A program made the position numbers and the translations under genes. 64,000 nt of DNA from Oscillibacter sp. (GTDB lineage Bacteria > Bacillota > Clostridia > Oscillospirales > Oscillospiraceae), in NCBI GenBank assembly GCA_017482345.1, contig JAFUNB010000016.1, forward strand, positions 145,524 to 209,523, given 5' to 3'. Under the pieces are notes generated by a model. It saw nothing but the letters and a program-made list of their open reading frames with translations, did no database searches and was not told where the DNA came from. Shown piece by piece: positions 52,633 through 61,899 of this stretch (positions are counted from its first letter, which is position 1; each line of letters opens with the position of its first letter).

Positions 52633-54501
52633 TTATACCAGCAGTGCGCCGCTTCTGGCGCTGAGCCGGACGGCGATCTGGCCGTCCTTGGCGGTATAGG
52701 TGCGGCCAGACATCTCGTCGGTGGCCACGGCCCTTGTCCAGGGGACGGTGATGGTGGCGGCGCGGGAGCCGGCGTTCACCATGGTGACGGCTCTGCGGTC
52801 GCCCAGCGTGCGCTCATAGCACAGCAGCGCGCCGTCCGCCAGGTGATATTCGATGGAACCCTTCTGCAGCTCCTCACGGCTGGCACGGAGGCAGCCCAGC
52901 TGGGCGAACCAGCTCTTTATTTCCATGTCCTCATGGCCCCAGGGATAGCCGCCCCGGTTGAAGGGATCCTCGAAGCCCTCCATGCCGGCCTCGTCGCCGT
53001 AGTACACGGTGGGGGAGCCGGGGAAGGTGAACAGCATCAGTGCCGCCAGCTTCACCAGCGCCGTGCCCTTGGCCCGCTCGGCGGGGGAGAGGCGGTAGTG
53101 GGCCCGGTCGTCCTTCTTCTGGGGACTGCGGCGGGCGCCCAGCACCGTCATGATGCGGGGGGTGTCGTGGGTGCCCAGGAAGTTCATGGCGGAGTAAAAG
53201 GCGGCGGGAGGATAGTTCTCCCGGATGGTCTCCATGGCCTCGTAGAAGTGGTAGGCGTTGCCACCGGCGAGATACTCCAGCGTGGCGGTGCGGAAGGGGT
53301 AGTTCATGACGCCGTGGAGTTCCTTGCCCTGGAAGTAGCGGCGGCGCTGGTTGTAGGCCACCTTGATGCTGGCGTCCTCCCAGACTTCGCCGATGAGGAT
53401 GGCGTTGGGGTCCGTCTCCTCCACAGCGGTGCGGATCTTCTCAATAAACTCATCGGGCAGCTCGTCGGCCACGTCCAGACGCCAGCCGGAGGCGCCGGCC
53501 CGAAGCCAGCGGCGGATGATGGAGTCCTTATTTTCGACGATATAGTCCACATATTCGGGGCACTCCTCCCGGACGTTGGGCAGCGTGGTGATGCCCCACC
53601 AGGATTCGTACTTGCTGGGCCAGTGCTTCCACTGGAACCAGTCGTAATAGGGACTTTCCTTACTCTGGGCGGCGCCCAGGGTGGGATAGAAGCCGTCTTC
53701 GTTGAAATACAGGCTCTGAGAGCCGATGTGGTTGAACACGCCGTCCAGAATCACCCGCATATCCCGCTGCTTTGCCTCAGCGCAAAGGGTGCGGAAATCC
53801 TCCTCAGTGCCCAGCATGGGGTCAATTTTGGAGTAATCCGCCGTATTATAGCGGTGATTGGAGGCAGATTCAAAGATGGGGCACAGATACAGGGTGGACA
53901 CACCCATGCGCTTCAGATCGTCCAGCTTGGAGGTGATGCCCGCCAGCTGGCCGCCGAAAAAGTTTCGGTTACGGATCTCGCCGTCGGGATCGGGCCGCCA
54001 CTCCGGCACATCGTCCCAGTTTTCCTGCATCCAACGGTTGCCCACCAGGCCTGTGGGGTCGGAGGGGGTCAGGGCACAGAATCTATCTGGAAAAATTTGG
54101 TAAGTAACACCCTGGCCGAACCACTCCGGCGTATGGCTCTCCCCGTAAACAGTCAGCTGCCAGGGGTCGATCTTGCCGTCACTGCGGTATCCAGTCTTAT
54201 CCAGATCGCAGCCGAAGCGATCCTCCCGCCAGAAGGAGAAGTGGTACCAGACCAGATCCGGCTCCTTGGCGGCGGGAACGGTGACGGTGAAGTGGGTACG
54301 GTCGTCCTCGGGGCCCAGGCAGGTCAGGCGGTGGACCTCGGTCTTACCGGAAAATTCATGGTGCAGGGTGATGGCGCAGCAGGTAAACCCCTCGCTGATC
54401 AGCGGGCGGCAGTGGAAGGCAATCTCCGTGCCGCACAGGACGGCGCCATAGGGGTCCTTGCAGAGGATACAGCGGGGGTCGTAGACAAAGGGTTCACTCA
54501 T
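52633..54501 (-). CDS. GH13 alpha-amylase family enzyme (neopullulanase/cyclomaltodextrinase type)
   Basis: A 622-residue cytoplasmic enzyme. N-terminal beta domain (1-125, CBM34-like), GH13 barrel from YQIFPDRF, conserved regions DGVFNHIG, GWRLDVADEL (nucleophile Asp), IGEVWED (acid/base Glu) and FLGTHDTPR (third Asp), then a C-terminal beta domain. It probably opens maltodextrins or cyclodextrins taken up by the cell. No signal peptide. SD AAGGAG. It lies 24 bp after PBP2 but ends in its own terminator. Confidence 0.9.
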   Translation of the reverse strand: MSEPFVYDPRCILCKDPYGAVLCGTEIAFHCRPLISEGFTCCAITLHHEFSGKTEVHRLTCLGPEDDRTHFTVTVPAAKEPDLVWYHFSFWREDRFGCDLDKTGYRSDGKIDPWQLTVYGESHTPEWFGQGVTYQIFPDRFCALTPSDPTGLVGNRWMQENWDDVPEWRPDPDGEIRNRNFFGGQLAGITSKLDDLKRMGVSTLYLCPIFESASNHRYNTADYSKIDPMLGTEEDFRTLCAEAKQRDMRVILDGVFNHIGSQSLYFNEDGFYPTLGAAQSKESPYYDWFQWKHWPSKYESWWGITTLPNVREECPEYVDYIVENKDSIIRRWLRAGASGWRLDVADELPDEFIEKIRTAVEETDPNAILIGEVWEDASIKVAYNQRRRYFQGKELHGVMNYPFRTATLEYLAGGNAYHFYEAMETIRENYPPAAFYSAMNFLGTHDTPRIMTVLGARRSPQKKDDRAHYRLSPAERAKGTALVKLAALMLFTFPGSPTVYYGDEAGMEGFEDPFNRGGYPWGHEDMEIKSWFAQLGCLRASREELQKGSIEYHLADGALLCYERTLGDRRAVTMVNAGSRAATITVPWTRAVATDEMSGRTYTAKDGQIAVRLSARSGALLV

Positions 54502-54525
54502 AACGAAAACGGCTCCTTATTGTGG

Positions 54526-56601
54526 TTACTGCATCAGTTCGTGCTCGCCGATGACGGCGGTGCCGATCTCATCGGCGGAGAAATAGGCGTTCAGGATCTC
54601 CACGGCGGTGGAGGCCAGGGCACTGCCGCTGCCGCCCTTTTCGATGACGATGGAGAGGGCGATCTCCGGGTCGTCGTAGGGGGCAAAGCAGATGAATACG
54701 CCGTTGTTTTTGGTGTTGCTGCTGACCTGGGCGGTACCGGTCTTGGCGCCGGCGTCCACTACGCAGTCCTGGAAGTAGTAGGAAAGACTGCCGGTGGTGG
54801 TCAGGTCGTGCATACCTTTTTTCACCGCTTCCAGAGCCTCGTCGCTCATTTCCACGGTGTTGAGGGGCTCGGAATTGCCGGTAGCCAGTACCTGCGTGTT
54901 GTCATAGGACTTCACGGCCTTGAGAAGATGGGCTTGGCAGTGCTTGCCGCCGGAGACCAGCGTGGCGGTATAGTTGGCCAGCTGGATGGGGGAGAACAGA
55001 TAGGAGGATTGGCCGAAGGCCGCCCAGGGGGCCTGGTTCTCGCCGGCCTTGTTTTCGGCCATGTTGCCGGCGGCGTCGCCGATCTCAATGCCGGTCTTCT
55101 CGCCGAGGCCAAAGGCTCTGGCATATTCGTTCAACGTGTCCAAACCGAGAAAATAGCCCATTTCCGCGAAGAAATAGTTGCAGGAAACGGTGATGGCCTC
55201 GGATACGTTGATCTTTCCGTGGTTGCCCCGGGTGCTGTTATACAGCCAGCAGTTGGCATAGCTGTTGGCGTCGCCGGGGTAAACCCAGTGGCCGGTGGTT
55301 TTCAGCTTCTGAGTGGGGGTGATGAGGTTTTCCGTCAGAGCGGCGATGGCCGTCAGCGGCTTGAAGGTAGAGCCCGGGGGATAGGTTCCCGTGGTGGCCC
55401 GGTTGAAGAAGGGCATGCCGGGGTCCTTTTCCAGCTCGTTGTAATCCTGATAATAGGTGTTCAGGTCAAAATCCGGATAGGAGGCCAGAGCCAGCACCTC
55501 GCCGGTACCCACCTTGATGACGGTGGCGCCGGCGCCGCGGGTCTCATTGCCGTCCTCGGCGTTCATCTTTTCCACAGTGGCGGCCAGCGCGTTCTCCACC
55601 GCCTGCTGCAGCGGCAGGTCGATGGTCAGCTCCACGGTATTGCCGGGCTGGGGCTCCTTTTCGTAGTACTGTCCGGTGATCTTGCCGTCGGCATTGGTGG
55701 ACACGACACGGCGGCCGTCCCTGCCCTTGAGATAGGACTCGAAGGCGGCCTCCACGCCGGTGCGGCCGATGCGGTCGTTGTAGCCGTAGCCCTGCTCCTT
55801 CAGCTCCAGATACTCCTCGCGCCAGATGGTGCCCACGGTGCCCAGGATGTGGGGGGCGGCGTCGGTCGTGTATTCGCGAACGGAGGAGTTGGTGATCTTG
55901 GCACCGGCGTAGCCGCCGTCGTTGAGCAGGGAGATGAAGGTGGTGTCGATGTCCTCCACCATGGTATAGGCGGTGGTGTTCACCAGCTTCCGGACAGACA
56001 GCTCATACTGCACGCCGATGACGGCGCGGGCCTCGTTGAGGGTAAAACTGTCGGGGATCTCGTACTTTTCCCGCAGCTTCTGCACCATGTTATGGGCGGA
56101 CAGGCCGCGGTTTTCCAGCAGCAGGGCGGTGATCTGGTCGGCGGGGGTGCCGGGGGAGATGACCTCCAGATCCTCCTGCAGGAAGGCGACGAACCAGCTG
56201 CGCTGGGTGGCGTCCAGCTGGTCGATGGTATAGGAGAAGGGAGCGCTGGCAGAAATGGGCAGCGTGTCCTTGCAGGGCAGACCCTGCGCCTGACACAGCT
56301 CTACCAGACGGAGAATCGCCTGGTTTTCGTCGTCCTCCGCGGCCAGCAGGCTGGAGTCGAAGGTCAGGTTGTAGGAGGAGCGGCTGGTCACCAGCTCCCG
56401 CCCGCTGCGGTCAGTGATGATGCCCCGGGAGGCTTCTACCTTCTCCTCGCGGGTGATGGTGCGGATGGACTGGGCCAGATAGTAGTCGTGCTGGTTGACC
56501 TGGATGTTGTACAGCACGCCCAGATAGACCGTCAGTACCACGGCCAGAAACGCCGCCAGAATCAGCAGACGGTTGGAATTGTTGGGGGTTCTGTGGTCCA
56601 T
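54526..56601 (-). CDS. mrdA: Penicillin-binding protein 2 (elongasome transpeptidase)
   Basis: A 691-residue class B PBP. One N-terminal membrane helix, dimerisation/pedestal domain (EASRGIITDRSGRELVTS), transpeptidase with PPGSTFKPL (Ser nucleophile and Lys), SCN (ITVSCNYFF) and KTG (AKTGTAQV). It cross-links lateral-wall peptidoglycan and is encoded directly after mreC and mreD, as elongasome genes usually are. SD AAGGAG. Confidence 0.93.
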   Translation of the reverse strand: MDHRTPNNSNRLLILAAFLAVVLTVYLGVLYNIQVNQHDYYLAQSIRTITREEKVEASRGIITDRSGRELVTSRSSYNLTFDSSLLAAEDDENQAILRLVELCQAQGLPCKDTLPISASAPFSYTIDQLDATQRSWFVAFLQEDLEVISPGTPADQITALLLENRGLSAHNMVQKLREKYEIPDSFTLNEARAVIGVQYELSVRKLVNTTAYTMVEDIDTTFISLLNDGGYAGAKITNSSVREYTTDAAPHILGTVGTIWREEYLELKEQGYGYNDRIGRTGVEAAFESYLKGRDGRRVVSTNADGKITGQYYEKEPQPGNTVELTIDLPLQQAVENALAATVEKMNAEDGNETRGAGATVIKVGTGEVLALASYPDFDLNTYYQDYNELEKDPGMPFFNRATTGTYPPGSTFKPLTAIAALTENLITPTQKLKTTGHWVYPGDANSYANCWLYNSTRGNHGKINVSEAITVSCNYFFAEMGYFLGLDTLNEYARAFGLGEKTGIEIGDAAGNMAENKAGENQAPWAAFGQSSYLFSPIQLANYTATLVSGGKHCQAHLLKAVKSYDNTQVLATGNSEPLNTVEMSDEALEAVKKGMHDLTTTGSLSYYFQDCVVDAGAKTGTAQVSSNTKNNGVFICFAPYDDPEIALSIVIEKGGSGSALASTAVEILNAYFSADEIGTAVIGEHELMQ

Positions 56602-56610
56602 GGGCGCTCC

Positions 56611-57123
56611 TTAATCATCCAGATGGGTCCGCCGGAACACCCAGCGGAACAGGATCGTCACCGGGACGATCAGCACGGCGCTGACCGCCAGCTCCCGGAG
56701 ACAGACGGAAATTCCCGTGGCCCAGGCGGCCTTCTCCCGGATCATCAGGAGCAAACACTGGGCGATTCCGGTCATGAGAAAGGCGATGGCGCTGGTGGCC
56801 AGGGAACAGAGATACCCGGCGGGCAGCCAGCTCTGGGAGATCAGGGCGGCGCACAGCCCGGCCAGGGGGAAAATCAGGGTATACAGGCAGGGAAAAACGC
56901 CCGGCAGCAGCACATCGCACACAACGCCCACGGCGATGGCGAACACGGTGCCGGAAAAAGGCCCCTCAAGCGTGGCCAGTACCGCCACGATCACAGGGTA
57001 GATAAAGGGGATGACGCCCCAGATGGTGACGCGCTGCAGCACGAAGCTCTGCAGCAGGAAGCACAGCGCTGTGGCGGCGGCATACAGTGTCCATTTGAAA
57101 ATGATCTCGTTGCGCGCCAGCAC
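56611..57123 (-). CDS. mreD: Rod-shape determining protein MreD
   Basis: A 170-residue protein with five or six membrane helices (FKWTLYAAATALCFLLQSFVLQRVTIWGVIPFIYPVI...). The start is a GTG at 57123 after AAGAGGTG; the longer frame upstream encodes an unlikely Ser/Pro-rich stretch and holds a hairpin. It ends 9 bp before PBP2. Member of mreC-mreD-mrdA. Confidence 0.88.
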   Translation of the reverse strand: MLARNEIIFKWTLYAAATALCFLLQSFVLQRVTIWGVIPFIYPVIVAVLATLEGPFSGTVFAIAVGVVCDVLLPGVFPCLYTLIFPLAGLCAALISQSWLPAGYLCSLATSAIAFLMTGIAQCLLLMIREKAAWATGISVCLRELAVSAVLIVPVTILFRWVFRRTHLDD

Positions 57124-57272
57124 AGTCAGCACCTCTTTTCCATTGAAAATATCTGAAAGGGGGTCCCCGCCGGAACCCAGCGACAGCGGATCCGGTGGGG
57201 AGGACGAGGAACAAGGGAACGGTGTGAGGAATCGGCACAGCCGGTTCCGAACCGAGTGGACGTTGTTCCGAG

Positions 57273-58115
57273 TCAAGTAACTATGTCAAAGGATTTGATG
57301 ATAAACACCTCGGTCAAAGCGTTGAAATCCACAGCCGGGACCACCACCGCATAGGATTCGGAGCCGGTGTCGTCCCGCTTCACTTCCTCCACGGAGCCGA
57401 TGACCAGCTCCTCGGGGAAGTAGCCGCCAAGGCCGGAGGTGACCACCAGATCGCCGCCGATCAGCTGACAGCCGGCGGGCAGATAGTCCAGCCGCAGCCG
57501 GTTTTCACCCATGAGGGAGAAATCGCCGGTGGCTAACCCTAAGTCCTTGGTGCGGAACACCTGGGCACCCAGAGAGGTGTCGGTGTCCACGATGGTCAGC
57601 ACGGAGCACCAGTTGTACCCCACCTCGCTGACCACGCCCACCAGAGCGCCGGTCTCGTCGATGACGGAGTCGTTCACCTCCACGCCGTGGGCGGTGCCCT
57701 TGTTCAGCGTCAGGGAGGAGGTCCAGTTGGTGACGGTGTGTTCCGTGACGAAGGCGGCCTCAAAATCGCTGAGATCCCGCCGCTGCTCCCGCAGGTTCAA
57801 AAGCTCCCGCAGGCGCTTGTTCTCCTCGCTGTCCTTTTCCGCCTGACGGGCGGCGGCCTCCAGCTCCGCGTTGCGGCGGCGCAGGGCGGCGTTTTCCTCC
57901 TCCAGCGCATGGATATCCGTGTAATAGGCCTGCTTATCGTTGAACCAGGTGGCCACGGAGGTGTACGCATTGCGGAAGGGGGAAGAGATGATGCCGGCCA
58001 CATTGGCCAGGGGGGAGGAGGTATTGGAGAAAAAGGACATGGCGGCAAGAGCCACGGCGATGACCGCCGCGGCAAACAGGACCCAGATGCCATGTTCTCT
58101 CAAAAACTTCTTCAA
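57273..58115 (-). CDS. mreC: Rod-shape determining protein MreC
   Basis: A 280-residue protein: one N-terminal membrane helix (IWVLFAAAVIAVALAAMSFF), a coiled coil (about 60-105), and the two-barrel extracellular part (VNDSVIDETGALVGVVSEVGYNWCSVLTI, GDLVVTSGLGGYFPEELVIGSV). TTG start at 58115 after AAGGAGA. A 149-bp spacer separates it from mreD. mreB is not in this window. Confidence 0.93.
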   Translation of the reverse strand: MKKFLREHGIWVLFAAAVIAVALAAMSFFSNTSSPLANVAGIISSPFRNAYTSVATWFNDKQAYYTDIHALEEENAALRRRNAELEAAARQAEKDSEENKRLRELLNLREQRRDLSDFEAAFVTEHTVTNWTSSLTLNKGTAHGVEVNDSVIDETGALVGVVSEVGYNWCSVLTIVDTDTSLGAQVFRTKDLGLATGDFSLMGENRLRLDYLPAGCQLIGGDLVVTSGLGGYFPEELVIGSVEEVKRDDTGSESYAVVVPAVDFNALTEVFIIKSFDIVT

Positions 58116-58134
58116 AAGAATGTCTCCTTAATGA

Positions 58135-58713
58135 TTATGTGAAAAAGCGGATTCCAAACTGCTCCAGCATCCGGCTCAGACGCAGCACCGGCAGGCCCAT
58201 GACGTTGAAATAGTCGCCGTGGATCTTCTCTACCAGCAAAGAGCCCTTGCCCTGAATGCCATAGGCGCCGGCCTTGTCCATGGGTTCGCCGGTGGCGATA
58301 TAGCCCCGCAGCTCCGCCTCAGTGGCGGCGCGGAAATAGACCTCCGTGGTCTCCACCTCCGTGATGGAGCGGTCCCCCTGCCGGACGGTGACGCCGGTGC
58401 AGACGGTGTGGTGGCGGCCCTGCAGGTCCGTCAGCATCCGCAGAGCGTCCGCCTCGTCGGCGGGCTTGCCCAGTCGCTGGTCGTCCAGAAAGACCATGGT
58501 GTCGGCAGTGATGACGATCTCGTCGCTGGCGCACAGCTGCGCCGCGGCCTCCGCCTTCTTGCGGGAGATGCAGGCCACCACCTCCTGGGCGGTCAGACCC
58601 TGCGGATAGCTCTCGTCCGCTTCTGGGATGCGGATGTCAAAGTCCGTGATGCCGATGTTTTTCAACAGCTCCTGCCGCCGGGGGGAGGCAGAGGCCAGTA
58701 CGATCCGTGCCAT
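58135..58713 (-). CDS. maf: Maf-family nucleoside triphosphate pyrophosphatase
   Basis: A 192-residue housekeeping enzyme (LASASPRRQELLKNIGI, ADTMVFLDDQRLGKP, YGIQGKGSLLVEKIHGDYFNVMGLPV). The dTTP/UTP-type Maf removes non-canonical nucleotides; maf-mreC linkage is common. It is 9 bp downstream of dut. Confidence 0.94.
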   Translation of the reverse strand: MARIVLASASPRRQELLKNIGITDFDIRIPEADESYPQGLTAQEVVACISRKKAEAAAQLCASDEIVITADTMVFLDDQRLGKPADEADALRMLTDLQGRHHTVCTGVTVRQGDRSITEVETTEVYFRAATEAELRGYIATGEPMDKAGAYGIQGKGSLLVEKIHGDYFNVMGLPVLRLSRMLEQFGIRFFT

Positions 58714-58722
58714 GGGCGCGCC

Positions 58723-59154
58723 TCACTTTCCGGTGGAGCCGAAGCCGCCCCGGTCGGCGCCCTCCAGCCGCTCCACCTTCACAAAGTGCAGCTGGGGCTG
58801 GTTGGCCATGATGCGGAACTGGCAGATGCGGGCGCCCTGCTCAATGGTCACGTCCCGGGTGGCATATACGGGCATGCGCCACATGTCGTTGTCGCCGCAG
58901 TAGCTGCAGTCGATGACACCCATGGAGTTGGTCTGCAGGATGCCGTAGTTCTTAAACGTGGAGCTGCGGGGCACCAGATGGGCCTCGTAGCCCTGGGGCA
59001 GCTCCATGGCCACGCCCAGAGGGATCAGGCGGAATTCGCCGGCCTTCAGGGTCACTTCCTCGGCTGCACGCAGGTCGATCCAGTCGGATTTGCCGTCCAC
59101 ATAGCACAGCTCCTCCATGCCCTCCACAAAATATTTTACCTTGATCTGTTCCAT
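58723..59154 (-). CDS. dut: dUTP pyrophosphatase
   Basis: A 143-residue trimeric dUTPase. Its motifs, by position in the chain: [44 protein letters not shown] with the catalytic Asp, GARICQFRI, and the C-terminal GGFGSTGK arm. ATG at 59154 after GGAG. It limits uracil in DNA. A palindrome overlaps its promoter. Confidence 0.94.
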   Translation of the reverse strand: MEQIKVKYFVEGMEELCYVDGKSDWIDLRAAEEVTLKAGEFRLIPLGVAMELPQGYEAHLVPRSSTFKNYGILQTNSMGVIDCSYCGDNDMWRMPVYATRDVTIEQGARICQFRIMANQPQLHFVKVERLEGADRGGFGSTGK

Positions 59155-59177
59155 AGTAAACTCCAAAACCGAATACA

Positions 59178-59208
59178 AATTGTATAATTCGGTTTGTATT
59201 ATACAATT
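59178..59208. promoter_or_regulatory. Palindrome AATTGTATAAT-N9-ATTATACAATT upstream of dut
   Basis: Perfect 11-bp arms (59178-59188 and 59198-59208). Both arms contain a TATAAT-like hexamer. It lies 24 bp upstream of the dut ATG, where the promoter should be. The inner part, TGTATAAT-N9-ATTATACA, recurs inside nadE. Confidence 0.65.
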
Positions 59209-59232
59209 AGTTTCTGAAAATGACCTATGAAG

Positions 59233-61344
59233 TCATTCTACTCCGCGTTCGTAAAGTCCGCGGGTGAATTCGCCGGGGGCGGCAGCGCCCCTGAGATAGG
59301 CGCGCATGACGGCTGCGCACTCCTCGGCGGTCTCCGTGGTGAAGCGCAGACGGGCGTAGCGCAGGCCCAGCCGCCGGTAGTCGTTCCGGTCAGCCAGCCA
59401 CAGCACCTTGCCGTTCTGGATCTCCGTCCGATGGCCGAACACGCCCATCAGGGGGAACTCGGCGCCGGTGCGGTCGCGCAATACATGGCCCTGGCGGCAG
59501 GGGGCGGCAGCGGGAACGGCGGAGGACGCGCGATCCAGCTTGCAGCCAAAGCGGTTCTGCACCAGACAGTTCTCCGTGATCATCAGGGGCAGACGGCCGT
59601 AGACGATGGCCTCCGTGGGCAGTGTCTTGGGCAGATCCCGTATCTGGGCGAAGCGCAGCTCAAAGGACAGGCAGGCAGACGCGAGGCCCTTCTGCCGCAG
59701 GTAATCCACACTGCGGCCGTTGAACACATTCATGCCGTAGTCGCCGTACATGGTCATGCCGGCGGCGCGGGCCAGGGGCAGGTGGCCAATGTTGCCCACC
59801 AGAACGGAATGAACGCCCATGGCCTTCACGGTCTTCAGCCACTCCAGCAGCAGCGGCTCGTCACGATCCCGCCACACCCGGGGCAAAATGGCGCACCACT
59901 CGGTAGCGGCGCTGGGAAGCGTTCCCATGCGCACCAGCTCCTCCAGCGGCACATACACCCGGGCGGGGCCGCAGTCCAGCAGCTCCTGGGAGAGCTGGCC
60001 GGCGGTGGCCACGGAGACGGTCAGTAGGGGAGCGTCGGCGGAGCAGTCGATGTCCGCCATCTCGGGGATGGGCAGCTCCCGCCGGACGGGCGGGCGTACA
60101 CGCTCCTCGGTGAGGGCGGCAAGGGCGTCCCGGCGCAGGGCGTTGACGGCGCTGGCAGGGAGGGACAACCCCTCGTCCACATCAGCGGCGGCAGATTCAC
60201 AGCGGTAGGCGGTGCCGCCGGTCTTGGTCAGCCGCTGGCAGATCTCCTCCGCCGTGACGGCGCGGTTCCGGGCGGCCTCGGGCACGGAGCCGGTGACGGT
60301 GACGGCGTGGCCGTCCTCGTCCTCGGCGGTGAGGGAGGCGCTCTGGCCGGCCTTCACCGTGCAGGTAAAGCGCACGGGCACCGTGCGCAGGTTGTCTTTT
60401 TCATAGGCGGCTTTTGCTTCGTCGAACAGGGCCTTGGGATCCTGTGCGTTTTCGGGACGGACGCCGAACATGCCGGCGCCGTGGCGGCCCTGCCAGTACC
60501 AGTCGGTAAAACCGGAGCGGGAGAAGGCCTGCTCCAGTTCTGCCTGTTCCGCGGCGGTGGGCTTGCGGTCCTCCTCCAGCAGTCGGGCGTAAATGCGGGT
60601 GATAACGGCCACATATTCCGGCCGCTTCATCCGGCCCTCCAGCTTCAGACAGGCCACGCCCATGTCCTCCATGGCCTTCAGGTCGTCCGCCAGACAGTTG
60701 TCCTTCAAACTCAGGGGATAGTCCCGTTTGGCGGGCGCGTCCACGCCGTAGGGCAGGCGGCAGGGCTGGGCGCAGCGGCCCCGGTTGCCGGAGCGGCCGC
60801 CCACCACGGCGCTCATGCCGCACTGGCCGGAGTAGCACATGCACAGCGCGCCGTGGACGAAGGCCTCTACCTCCACCGGACAGTTCCGGCAGATCTCGGC
60901 GGTGTCCTCGGCGGAGCATTCCCGGGCGATGACCACCCGCTCGCAGCCGTCGGCGGCCATTTCGCAGGCTCCGCCGGAGGTGAACAAGCTCATCTGGGTG
61001 CTGGCGTGAAGGGGGAGGTCAGGGAAGGTCTTTCGGAGCAAGTCAAAGAGACCCCAATCCTGTACCAGGATGGAGTCTACGCCCAGCCGGCAGGCGGCCC
61101 GCGCCGTCTCCACGGCCTTGGGCAGCTCCCGGTCCGTCAAAAGGGTGTTCAGGGTCAGAAACACCCGCGCGCCCCGCTCGTGGCAGTAGCGCAGCGCCTC
61201 GGCAAACTCCTCATCGGAGAAATTCTTGGCGCTGCGGCGGGCGTTGAACTGGCCCCAGCCCAGGTAGACGGCGCCGGCGCCGTTCTGCACGGCGGCCCGG
61301 AGGGACTCCGGAGAACCGGCGGGGGAGAGAAGCTCGATGTTCAT
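59233..61344 (-). CDS. U32-family peptidase / collagenase-like protein
   Basis: A 703-residue protein starting MNIELLSPAGSPESLRAAVQNGAGAVYLG. U32 core with EVEAFVHGALCMCYSGQC, Cys-rich NRGRCAQPCRLPY and SLKDNC, then a long C-terminal DUF3656-like region. Some U32 members are RNA hydroxylases or Fe-S proteins rather than proteases, so the activity is open. The ATG overlaps the zapA stop by one base (TGATG), with no good SD, so it depends on zapA translation. Confidence 0.87.
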   Translation of the reverse strand: MNIELLSPAGSPESLRAAVQNGAGAVYLGWGQFNARRSAKNFSDEEFAEALRYCHERGARVFLTLNTLLTDRELPKAVETARAACRLGVDSILVQDWGLFDLLRKTFPDLPLHASTQMSLFTSGGACEMAADGCERVVIARECSAEDTAEICRNCPVEVEAFVHGALCMCYSGQCGMSAVVGGRSGNRGRCAQPCRLPYGVDAPAKRDYPLSLKDNCLADDLKAMEDMGVACLKLEGRMKRPEYVAVITRIYARLLEEDRKPTAAEQAELEQAFSRSGFTDWYWQGRHGAGMFGVRPENAQDPKALFDEAKAAYEKDNLRTVPVRFTCTVKAGQSASLTAEDEDGHAVTVTGSVPEAARNRAVTAEEICQRLTKTGGTAYRCESAAADVDEGLSLPASAVNALRRDALAALTEERVRPPVRRELPIPEMADIDCSADAPLLTVSVATAGQLSQELLDCGPARVYVPLEELVRMGTLPSAATEWCAILPRVWRDRDEPLLLEWLKTVKAMGVHSVLVGNIGHLPLARAAGMTMYGDYGMNVFNGRSVDYLRQKGLASACLSFELRFAQIRDLPKTLPTEAIVYGRLPLMITENCLVQNRFGCKLDRASSAVPAAAPCRQGHVLRDRTGAEFPLMGVFGHRTEIQNGKVLWLADRNDYRRLGLRYARLRFTTETAEECAAVMRAYLRGAAAPGEFTRGLYERGVE

Positions 61345-61679
61345 CAGCGGTTGCGGGTGGCGCTGTCCAGACGCTGCTGCAGGCGGAAGATCTCCCGCTT
61401 CAGCTCGCTGACCTCGCTCTGGGCGCGGCTGGCCTCGTCCAGATAACCCTTGATCTGGCTGCGCAGCTGTTCGGAGGCGGTCTGAGACTTGAACAGTTCG
61501 TCGGCGATGTTGGCGGCGGTCAGGATGGCGGCGTCGGTGCGGCCCACCTTGGCGGTGTTCAGCACTTCCTCCATCTTCTCGCTGACATAGGTGCCGACCT
61601 TCTGCATGTAGGTCGCGGATTCCTCGGCGATAAAGGTGTATTCCTCGCCGCAGATGTTGATAGTCACCCGGTTTGCCAT
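61344..61679 (-). CDS. zapA: Cell division protein ZapA
   Basis: A 111-residue protein: N-terminal ZapA globular part (VTINICGEEYTFIAEESATYMQKVGTYVSEKMEEV) and a C-terminal coiled coil. It bundles FtsZ filaments. SD GAGGAGG. Zap-A/U32 linkage is common in Clostridia. Confidence 0.92.
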   Translation of the reverse strand: MANRVTINICGEEYTFIAEESATYMQKVGTYVSEKMEEVLNTAKVGRTDAAILTAANIADELFKSQTASEQLRSQIKGYLDEASRAQSEVSELKREIFRLQQRLDSATRNR

Positions 61680-61838
61680 AGTACAAGTCCTCCTCTTTTT
61701 TTCTATGGGGAACGGCAGGACATAGTCCGCCCATTTTCACAGCATATAGTATAGCATACGCGCAACATCTGTGCCAGAAGAAAAGCGTGGGATTTGAAAA
61801 AAGTTCAAATATTTGGCCGACGCGATTTTGTCCGGGAC

Positions 61839-61867
61839 TTGTCTGGAACGTCAGTTTCGTGTAGAAT
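61839..61867 (+). promoter_or_regulatory. Promoter of the dnaD-dnaI-like operon
   Basis: TTGTCT (61839-61844), 17-bp spacer, TAGAAT (61862-61867). Confidence 0.6.
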
Positions 61868-61899
61868 AAAGGGTACTTTATCGGAGAGGAGGGACCCGC

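Noticed and set aside
52597-57156. Plus-strand open frame of 1519 codons opposite the amylase and PBP2 genes
   Set aside because: It is Gly/Ala/His/Gln-rich, lacks any known domain, and mirrors the G/C-ending third positions of the genuine minus-strand genes, which carry catalytic motifs and ribosome sites.
57124-57272. N-terminal extension of MreD into the mreC-mreD gap
   Set aside because: The extension is Ser/Pro-rich, holds a GC hairpin, and the GTG at 57123 has a good SD; family length fits the short form.
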